Source: Guyanagaster necrorhizus
Taxonomy: Eukaryota > Basidiomycota > Agaricomycetes > Agaricales > Physalacriaceae
Direction of reading: 5' to 3'
Length of the DNA stretch: 64,000 nucleotides
Assembly: GCF_019112545.1 (NCBI RefSeq)
Contig: NW_025064888.1
Location: 1,491,620 to 1,555,619 of the forward strand
Of the stretch, positions 55,587-64,000 are shown in pieces. The translations under genes were made by a program, and so were the position numbers. Each line of letters opens with the position of its first letter. The first letter of the stretch is position 1. The notes beneath the pieces were generated by a model. That model saw nothing but the letters and a program-made list of their open reading frames with translations. It had not been told where the DNA came from and made no database searches.

Positions 55587-57845
55587 TGTCTTCTGTGCTT
55601 CCGTCTTAGACTGGGAGGTCTGCCTCCTGACTATCTGTTCCTCAAGTTTTCAAGATCCTCTCAGAAACAACATACATAACGGGAAATCGTGGCCTGCGAG
55701 CCTTCGATATCATCTATCGATTCTAGCCCTATCCCGTACACGTCAACCTTTGCTCCGCAGAGTCAATCTCCCATTTCTTGTCTACGGTCGGACGTCGTTG
55801 CCGCTCGGTCAAACGACATGCCGCGTAATAAAGCGCCTGTTGGCATTTGATGGACGTTTGGGGCGACGATTCGTCTCTCGCGCGATGATGAACGATGGGA
55901 CTAGGGTTAAGCTTTCGCCATGGACAAGTTCAGTTTGGAACGCCAACGGCAGGGAATAACACAGTATGCGTGATAATCTCTAGAAAACGCAATCACAGGG
56001 GATATATGTTTCTCTTCCACCAGCCATGAATGCCAAGGACATTTTTCGAGAACGCTTGCTTTTCTCCTCACAAGGATTTCCTCGGTTGATGGAAGACATA
56101 CGCCAGCTCATCTTTCCTGTAACTCCTGCATCTGTGAATCCCTTTCTCTCGATTGAAGTGCTCTCAGCATCCCCAAATACAAAAAAACAATCACAAAGGA
56201 ACGCCAGACGGAATGCGACGCGTTCACAAGTCGATAGCCTCCCGTGATACGTTCACCTCAGACCTGCGGGCGAGGTCCCACCGCATACCATCTTTCTCGA
56301 TTACACTCTTCAATCTGGTACAATAACTCCGTAATTGGGGCGACAATTCGCCGCCACGTCTTGTAGCTGCTTTCATCTCAGTTGACACCTAGAAGCAAGG
56401 GTATGTCATCAAGAACCGGAATAATTAACTAGGAATGCGAAATTATTTAGTTTCCGATCCCGCAATATCTTATTGCGCTAACCGGCAAGACGCTCTGGCG
56501 CCACCACAATCACACTACATAACAGCGAAGATGGCCTGCTGCTGTGATCGGCCATTTTCACTTGGAATCTTCGGACAAATCTCCTGTCAGCCCACACCAA
56601 AGGTATATGGGATGTCTCTGAACTGTATGTATTCACCGTCATGTTATGACGCATCACATCAAAGGCCACAGTCATCCTCTCCCTCTGTATCCCCACAACC
56701 TGAATGCTTTATCACATGGCCTGTCTCTTTATACCCTAATTCTTATCCACCGAAAGAACTCACAGTCAAATCAGGTCAAGAGATAACTAGACAGGACCCG
56801 CTCTTATTGCATAAGTCATATATGGCTTCGACGCCCTGTCAATGCCTACATCAAGCGAGACCGGCCCACAATCAGAATGATGAAAGTTTGACATCACTTC
56901 AGAGCTCTAGATATGTTCTTTCCCTGCGTATTGATGTTATACCAGACCCAATACAGCTTTCCAGTCATCTAGATGCCGCTTACCGTACGTGGCGTCTCAA
57001 TTGGAATTCGCATTGCACGGTGCCTCGCGTTGCTAGGCTCTGCTAGTCTCGATTTGGTCTTGGTCGACGGTGTGACAACTTCCATTAAGAACTTCCGTGA
57101 AATGTAGATCTGATATCTTACGCGACTGCGACCCTTCTTAACATCAGGAAGTTGAACAGATCTTCCGGTTTGCACGCAGACACGAAATCTTAACGTTGCT
57201 CTTGAATCAGGAACGAACCGAGGCGCTCGTGAAATGTGAATATCAACAGCTTGCCAAGCTAGGACTCGGATTTAGAATGTCTTTTATTGTTGTAGTAAAA
57301 GTTGGTATCTTTTGATTCCAAAGCCATCTCTCGAGCTATCTATTCTACGTCGCGATTGAATAACGTACATCTTTGCAGATGTCGATGCCGTTGAGCCCTT
57401 GAATTCGAAGCTTGAACCCCTTGACGCTATCATCTATGCCGTAATCTGGGCTTCCCCATCCGTCGCCGCCACACTTTCCTGTGTACAACCAGATGGCGGG
57501 GCCAAGCTATATGTACACCTGCAAGAAATTTTCTATTCTCTCCCTTTTCTACTCTCATTGACATTCCGACTTGGCGCAGCGGTCCGCTCAACGCCTCCTG
57601 CATCCGGAGGAAGGACCTTTGGATTCTGATGGTCCATGGACCTGCCGAAAAGTGTTCGAGTCTATTAATTTGTCGCTTTTGATTCGCACCTGCTTTCATT
57701 GCGCTTTAGTGATCGCAGTTATCATACACAACGGTATTCCCACTACGTTGTCTTTAGCTCCCTCCTGTTTTAAATCCACGGACAATTTTTCTGCGTGAAA
57801 ATGCTATCTAGCAGTTACACTTATTACACCATAATCACGGTGACT
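55587..57845. other. 2.3 kb without a supported gene
   Basis: A 203-codon plus frame (56435-57046) is open but has no motif, intron signal or protein-like pattern. The GC-containing sequence resembles intergenic DNA. A tRNA-like string at about 57568-57640 was considered and rejected. Confidence 0.4.
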
Positions 57846-59308
57846 TCACCGAGACTCCTTCATGGTGTCGGCCAACCACTCAATCATCAAGGGCGTCAAC
57901 TCGTTCAACCGCTTCTCCTTCGCGACAAAATCAAAGATCGGCGTAACATGAATCCCATCCTTCTCCAGCACGAACCTGATGTCACCATGAAAGGGCTTCA
58001 AATACCCCTCATAAAGCCGCTCACCCTTCTCCCGAAGAAAATCCCATTCCCCCACTGTGACGAGGATGCGCCCAACGGTTTGACTCAGAGGCTTGAACCA
58101 CTCCTTTCGCCCCTCCAAAACATCCACGTATGCAATGTCATCTGGAGGGACATCCCTAAGAAGATCCTGACAAACACCACTGTGGTACTCCGCCGGGATA
58201 AAATCGCGCTCGTGTCGGGGAGCTAGGAGTGACAAAGGCATCTGCGCATCCTGCATCGCTCCGACAAAGGGTGAAACGAGGAGTAGACCGCGAAAATGCG
58301 CGTCCGAGCGGACCGGGGCTGGTTCTATCGAGTGTAGGGGATAGAGTATGTGGGAGAGAAGCTGGAGTGTGAGGTTCCCTCCTGCAGAGTCACCACCGAT
58401 GATGATGTTCTCCGGTAAGACACCCGCTGATATGAGGCGCTTAAGACCGTCTGTTGCTTCGCGTAATTGGCTGGGGAAAACGGCATTGGGGAGGAGATCT
58501 GCAATGGATATGTAAATCAATGCCTGACTAGAAGTTCACGGGTTTTGTACTTACTGTATGAAACGACGGCGATACCGATATTAACACCTCGTTTTTCGAG
58601 TTCTAGTTGCATGTAACGCAGCCAAGATAGCTGTTTTCCACCCAGGCTAATTTTGTAACCTCCTCCTGTAACAGCGCTTTTAGTAACAGTCCAGCCTATA
58701 TTCACGAGCCAAGAATTAAGGAACAAAATAGACTTGATCTCATCAACCTCGGTTGCGAAAACCGTACACTGGTCAGAGAAACGTCCGATTCAGATAGTTG
58801 AGGGAAGCCTCCAAGAGAACATCTTTCATACTGGACAATGAGAGCTATTGGCATGGGAAGGCTCGACCAGGTTCAAGCTCGGATGTGCATTTTCCTTCGT
58901 AGAAAAAAGCGCGATGAATAACTTACCGTGGCAATAAAAAAACACCTTGTCCAGGCTTTTTGGTCCGACCCAGAGGAGCTTGGCGCCATTGCAAAGATCT
59001 TCGACGGTGGGTTCCAGGCCGGCCGCCTTGGTCCAAGATTCATAGTTGCTGAAAGAACTTGGCGCGGGGAGCCCTTTGCCATGCGTCAGGAAGACATCGA
59101 ATACGACCATAGTCCAGATTCTCCGCCAGCTGTTATTGCGCTCATAGGTGAAAAATGAAACGAACAGGCGCCAGGGGAAATAGATCACTGGGCTCGAACG
59201 AATGTTAGCTGATTTCAGATTAAATATGGATTACGTACGAAGACGACATGCCACACAGAGCAGTGTTATCCTTTGGGAAAAGGATAAATGTCGAGGTGCA
59301 TCTGCCAT
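57846..59308 (-). CDS. Alpha/beta-hydrolase (HSL/esterase-like, HGGG and GDSAG)
   Basis: Four exons (59239-59308, 58927-59187, 58555-58665, 57846-58498) give 364 residues, and all phases fit. The start MADAPRHLSFSQRITLL follows a clean 5' region. The oxyanion-hole motif HGGGY is at residues 110-114 and is created by splicing. The nucleophile elbow GGDSAGGN has Ser185, with Asp300 (GEWD) and His331 (DGIHVTP) as likely triad partners. Hydrophobic residues near the N end (PWRLFVSFFTY) may touch a membrane. It belongs to the large fungal family of lipase/esterase-like hydrolases; the substrate cannot be told from sequence. Introns are 51, 261 and 56 nt, the middle one unusually long. No lesions seen. 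Confidence 0.92.
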
Positions 59309-60775
59309 GACACTATCTGGGTGCTGGGAGTACTGAATGAAACTTAGCAGTGTGAGAAACAAGTACAGCACGAGTCCAACTGCGCTCGGAACACGACTGC
59401 CGTATTACGTCATCCATCCGTGTGATCGCGAAAGGCCGTCGTAAAGGCGGATTCCAAGGGTAGGGAGCGTTTTCGCAGGCCTCTGCGTGACTCTCGAGGT
59501 TGTCACAATCTCTGTCGACACAGAGATACAGAGCTCCGCTCGTCCATGAAGAGGGATTGCCGGTGCCGTCTCTGTCTCAGTGCCAAGTCTCGGCTGATGC
59601 TGATTCATGAGAGACATCGGCGCCAGGTATCTCTTCTCCATTCCCACTTTCATCCCGCATCCCTAAGTGAGATGAGCTCCACTTTCTCACTGTCAATCTT
59701 TCCTGACCACCAATCCCAGGCTTCGAGGCTTCACCTCCTCCTTCACCTGTCAGTAACTCCTGTTGCCTGGTGAGGCTCCACCTCTTCATTTATCTCACAA
59801 TTGGCTCACTCGAGTAGTCTTGGCTTCGCCAGACTTAACCAATCCTCATTCAGTATTACTGGACCATTATTGTACAAGTCGTTGAGTTTTTTGTCCCCCA
59901 CCCACCTCTCCCTTGTATTACTAGATAGCCATTCACATGTTGCAATTGATTTGAGGGCAGTCTCCGAGGCCCTCGTTATAGCCGGTTACATCCCACTCCT
60001 CGAGCGAGCAGCAGAGGATCATCACGCGAGCTCATGTAGCAAGGCTGTGTGATGCGTTTCCTTTTTCCGGAAATGTGATCGCCAGGCTTCCTTTCTTTTC
60101 AAATAATTTGAACAACAAAGACAAGGACGAGCATGCATCGATGAGATTTTGTACGCTGATCCTAGTCGAGAAAGCAAAACATAAGTCGTGCATTTGGAGC
60201 GCCGTTTCAGAGACCACGTTTTATATCGTTAGGGAGAATCAGGATCCCTCACGTAAGAGTCATTGCCACGAGTGAGTGGAAAATGCCGGGCTGTCGAAAT
60301 TTCCCAGCAACCCAGATCAAATAAATGATCGACAAGACTGCGACGGTGATCCTCGAATTGCTTGTTGACTCAAAAATTGGCTTGTATTAATCTCATAAGG
60401 AGATTTTTCAGAATATCTTTGTATAGGGAAACAAGGCCCGCTAGTAGGTATTCAGATTTTCGAGGGTAGAGCTAAGGCTAACAATTTCAGGGCAATAACC
60501 GCAAGTTGTAGTCTTTTGTACTGCAACTTTGAGGATACTTATGGGACTCACCGCAATACTTTAGCTCGTACTCGCCTCATGTCCGTGATCACGGGAAATT
60601 ATATTGCATCCGCACACACATAAACAAAGAAAGGCCTTGAGGCCAAGTCTTTGTTCCGTGAGTGGCACTTTTACTTTGTGTATCTAATTGTTGATCTTTA
60701 CTCGGTATCTGCCACCATTAAGATCTGCCTTTAAACGTTCACTTCTTTTTACTTCTCATTTTCCTGTCTTCCTGC
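59309..60775. other. Intergenic region between divergent genes
   Basis: The hydrolase to the left and the hypothetical gene to the right are transcribed away from this stretch, so it should hold both promoters. Short frames here have no support. I see no RNA gene or repeat. Confidence 0.45.
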
Positions 60776-62145
60776 ATGGAGCGCCTCACCAGACAGTATG
60801 CCTCGAACAAACTCTATGTTGCACCCGCACAGACGCTCGAGCCAGAGATATACGACCGCCCATGTACTCCGGAGCCCTTTCGACCTACTCTCAAAAGAAC
60901 AGACTCCACAGAAACTCTCCGCGTAGGACGTTCACATCGACAACAGTCGCGAAGTGGTGTAACATCAAAAGGCCGTGGGAATGAAGCTGCTCAGTATAAG
61001 TTTCCAAAGAAGAGGTCCTCTTCCACAGAGACTGTTCGCCCTCGAAAAGGGCTAAAGAAGGAGCTTGAAGCAAACAAACTCATGCTGGAAGATGGAGATG
61101 ATATCATCGTTTATCCTGGTATCGACGACGACATACCTACTATCCCCGACGAAGACAATCGTCCAATCCCCATTGCTCTACGTAGACCCTTCTTGGTGTC
61201 CGGCCCACCACCACCACCAACCAACGTTACGAACTTTTTCGGACAGAAACTACCGTTTTCTCATCGTGACAATCTTTGTTCCATGACAAGTAATCGCCTT
61301 GTTCCCCAACGGTTCAATCTTCCCCAGAAGCTTCTCGTGAACGACGTTTGCGCGGACGACGACACAGCCAAAGCCAAAGAAAACGATTCCTGCCGTTCCA
61401 GGCCCGCCATCCGTCCGACGGTCTGGGATATGAATGCCTCACTGACGTTTTACGAGAAGAGCAGACAGTTCTTTGATGTTTGGGATATGGATGACAGGTT
61501 CGTCAATTTTCCTGCTTGTGCCCCTCTTCTCGTTCTGATTCGCGCCGGTTATCTTCTAGTCAAGTGATCGCGATACCGGCTCGAATGCACTTTCTCCTCA
61601 AGGATCCAGAGCGGTGGGCGGATGTTCCGATGGAAAACACCCCAGACATTCGGTACATCGACTTTCGATGTCAGTCCTTCGATTATGAACCGCCATTATC
61701 TTCAAGAACCACCCCGGATCCTGAACCCAGATACATGCAATCAGATTTTCACGTCGACTACCGAGGGCCGGTTGGGTGGGGCAAGTCCGATGGCTCCCTA
61801 GGCATCTGTGCGTTTCCCGTATGGAGAATGACTGCCGAGGCAAATTGGTTTATGAAGAAACGGCGGTGCAAAGTACAGCGTTTATCTTTGAAGAAGAAAT
61901 ACGAATTCGAGTTTTCGGACGGAGAGGAAGAGGACTGGGACGACGCAAAAGAGCTGATGCGCGATGGGTGGTACCTCAAATTCATGATACCTATACCCAT
62001 CTCGCTGTTCAAGGTCAAGGAGACTAGAGCTTTCAGGGTAGAAGCGGCTGCCTGGATTGGGGCAGAGGAAAGCGGCGGTGTGTTAATGGCTGATACCGAT
62101 TTTATGGTGTCGCATTTGCGGCTCAAGGAGATAGCAAAGAGATAA
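60776..62145 (+). CDS. Hypothetical conserved-looking fungal protein, two exons
   Basis: Exons 60776-61497 and 61560-62145 (intron 62 nt, GTTCGT..TTCTAG, CTGATT branch) give 435 residues. The N-terminal half is polar and probably disordered (PFRPTLKRTDSTETLRVGRS, basic KGLKKELEANK, acidic GIDDDIPTIPDEDNRP, PPPPPT). The C-terminal half is folded-looking: VIAIPARMHFLLKDPERWAD, YRGPVGWGKSDGSLGICAF, KKKYEFEFSDGEEEDWDDAK, GWYLKFMIPIPISLFK. I do not recognise a domain. The start is the first ATG after a stop-rich, pyrimidine-rich leader. The coding phase is consistent through the join. Confidence 0.78.
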
Positions 62146-62870
62146 CTTAGTGATATCTACAGTACTAGCATCCCTACTCTTTAATGAATATGTAATTCGC
62201 AACCGGCGGTGACACTGGCTTTGGAAACAGTCCGATCTGAGATTTACCTACCTCGAGTTTCCGCGAATCTGCCCTGCGGAGATGGAAGCTCACTATCAGC
62301 ACACAAAATCCACGAGAGGGCAAAACAATTGTACCCCATCTTCCGGGGCTTCTCTGCCTTGCAGAACAAGTCATCGACACAGGAGCTTTTGCTCCGAGGA
62401 TCACTCAATAGAAATCACCCTTGTGATATAGCCACTGCCTACGTTCCCGCAATCTCCGTTGGAAGCGCCGAGTAACGTACATGTCTTGGCCGTCGACAAG
62501 GCTATGTGATTGGATACGTAGAACTCGTTCAGGACACTCATTGATGAGGTCGAAGATACATCGTCATGATTACCCAGTCTGGACCAGCGGGGCCTGTGGC
62601 TGACGCACCGAAGCTGAGGCGAATCTGACCGGTTCACCCATCCCGGTGAACGGTCGGTCATTTCCAGACGCCTGCATAGATCCGAGACAAACTGTCTCCA
62701 AACGTGACCTTGCTTCGCCAAACTCATAGAGAACGACAAGTAGAATAATTGAGTCGTAGACGAAACCACGATCCCCGTTAGTGGAGTGATAATGTACCAA
62801 CGAAAAGTGAAACCAATATGTCGAGAAGAAAGACTACCATAAATACATACCGCGGGCTCTCAGCTCGTTC
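62146..62870. other. Downstream region, no supported gene
   Basis: Overlapping short frames on both strands lack splice or motif support. It probably holds the 3' end of the preceding gene's transcript and part of a minus-strand gene to the right. Confidence 0.35.
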
Positions 62871-62872
62871 AT

Positions 62873-63695
62873 TCATTTCATCATGGTACCGTTCCCCTCT
62901 TTTTCTGTTCGCGAGCAGATAACCAGAGACTTCAGAGCGCTGACAACGGCAGCATTGTCGCTATTGCATTCATTTGAATGAATCCTCGAACAACAGGGCT
63001 GGAAAGAAGCATGGCTCATGCTAGTGTCGTCGTTACTTTTGCCCTCGTTGACGCTTCTGATCTCTTCCTCAGCTTCGACGTGAACCATGGTCACGTTCCT
63101 TCCTACTACAACACGCTCCTCTGGCCGGCTCTCTACCATAGTTATGAGCGAACCTACGACTGGAGAAGCCGTTCAGACGAGCTCCAGCGTCTTCAGATGC
63201 GGAAGGATAGCTTGGGCCAATGAGAATAGATGTGTAATATCATCAGCGGCGTTAACCACCGAAAGTGAGAGTTCGCGTGCTCGTCTTCATCGCGGCAGGA
63301 GGAATTGAGTGTGCGATTGAGAATCTTGTCCGGGTCAAAATACGCAGGCGAGTGAAGCATTTGACTGGACAGGGGGATTGAGAAGGCCAAGAATAGGCAC
63401 AGCAGCCAGGCTACTGTAGTTGTCGATGTCAGTTTCCGCTTCTGCGTGTCCTGATTCGAGCTGAGTGACAATGTCGCGCAGACGTGCACGGACGATCTTC
63501 TTGCATTGTCTGTTTAACGGGGCATAAAAACTACGACGCTGCTCTGTGAAAAGAACAGACGGGCGAGTGTCGGCATTGACAACGAAGAGAAATAGGCTGA
63601 GGGACATTCCTATTGGCAATGTGATCCAAAAGGACCAACTGAATTAATTGAAAAGAACGTACCGTGATTTTGACTTTCTTTTCCTAGCCATCGTG
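62873..63695 (-). CDS. Unresolved minus-strand gene beginning MARKRKSKS
   Basis: A first exon near 63665-63695 reads MARKRKSKS and ends at GTACGT. The following open piece, 63335-63619, contains SLSLFLFVVNADTRPSVLF then FYAPLNRQCKKIVRARLRDI and VTQLESGHAEAETDIDNYSS, protein-like. Another possible piece is 62873-63139 (NVTMVHVEAEEEIRSVNEGK). Frames do not join with one simple intron, and I cannot name the product. Confidence 0.38.
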
Positions 63696-64000
63696 GGAAG
63701 AGACAAAGAATTCTGTCAATCAGAACGCTAACATCGAACAGCTTGTGATGCAAAAAGGAGGCAGTAATACTACCACCCCAGAGATGGAGACAGAAATAGG
63801 GAGAAATGGGAAAGAACAGATGCAGTAGGGTAGCAAAAGGCAGTCCACAAGAAAAAGGAATGAATAGACTCAGACTGGGTATTTGCTAGCGTCTACTCAA
63901 ACAAATAACGCGTGACGTACTGCCCCCTTTTGCTTCCGTCTGTCATCGATTTTGTAGCACCGCATTGCGGCTCAGAAAGAGAGCAAATATAAACTTGACG
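63696..64000. other. Window edge
   Basis: Probably the upstream region of the minus-strand gene to the left. Nothing else seen. Confidence 0.35.

Noticed and set aside
56435..57046. A 203-codon open frame on the plus strand.
   Set aside because: No motif, no splice signals, Cys/Ser/Pro composition unlike a folded protein, and competing minus frames.
57568..57640. A possible tRNA gene: TTGGCGCAGCGG resembles box A and CCTCC/GGAGG could be an anticodon stem with CAT.
   Set aside because: Position 33 of the loop is G, no box B is present, and the 3' part does not pair as a T-arm or acceptor stem.

Overview
The window looks like nuclear DNA of a basidiomycete fungus, probably an Agaricomycete. 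The evidence is short introns (mostly 49-68 nt, GT..AG, with CTGA/CTAAC-like branch sites), a fungal glycine-rich-domain (GRDP-like) protein gene, a fungal HGGG/GDSAG alpha/beta-hydrolase gene, and Ty3/gypsy chromoviruses with a C-terminal chromodomain. The sequence is a mosaic of ordinary CpG-containing gene DNA (about 16.4-26.95 kb and 50.44-64 kb) and strongly CpG-depleted transposon DNA (1-16.4, 26.95-31.05 and 39.5-50.43 kb).

Layout. 1-15,776 is a nested pair of chromoviruses. An old minus-strand element starts left of the window and ends at its LTR (15,318-15,776). A complete plus-strand element (1,772-9,894, TSD TTCAT) has inserted into its reverse-transcriptase gene. 16,560-18,907 holds a multi-exon minus-strand gene that joins a GNAT-type acetyltransferase-like domain to an ankyrin-like region. 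19,960-26,950 is packed with repeats in both orientations that carry at least a dozen short tRNA-like modules (box A/box B). 26,950-31,052 and 39,503-50,430 are one AT-rich block split by a younger full-length minus-strand chromovirus (31,053-39,502, TSD GCCAT). The block holds three solo LTRs and many long reading frames broken mainly by stop codons rather than frameshifts. 50,457-64,000 is a gene region: GRDP-like gene (minus, with two probable lesions), unrecognised minus-strand exons, an alpha/beta-hydrolase (57,846-59,308, minus, four exons) and a two-exon hypothetical gene (60,776-62,145, plus).

The three chromoviruses are one lineage. They have similar LTR ends (TGTTA..TAACA), 5-bp target duplications, and a primer-binding site complementary to the start of their own R region, which is the self-priming arrangement known from Tf1/sushi-type elements. 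They also share a small membrane-segment ORF and a leader region with two overlapping open frames. LTR pairs differ by about 5.7% (inner) and 3.7% (young element) by my hand count, almost all transitions, which fits cytosine-deamination decay. I worked by eye. Family names rest on motifs I can see, and all counts are manual.
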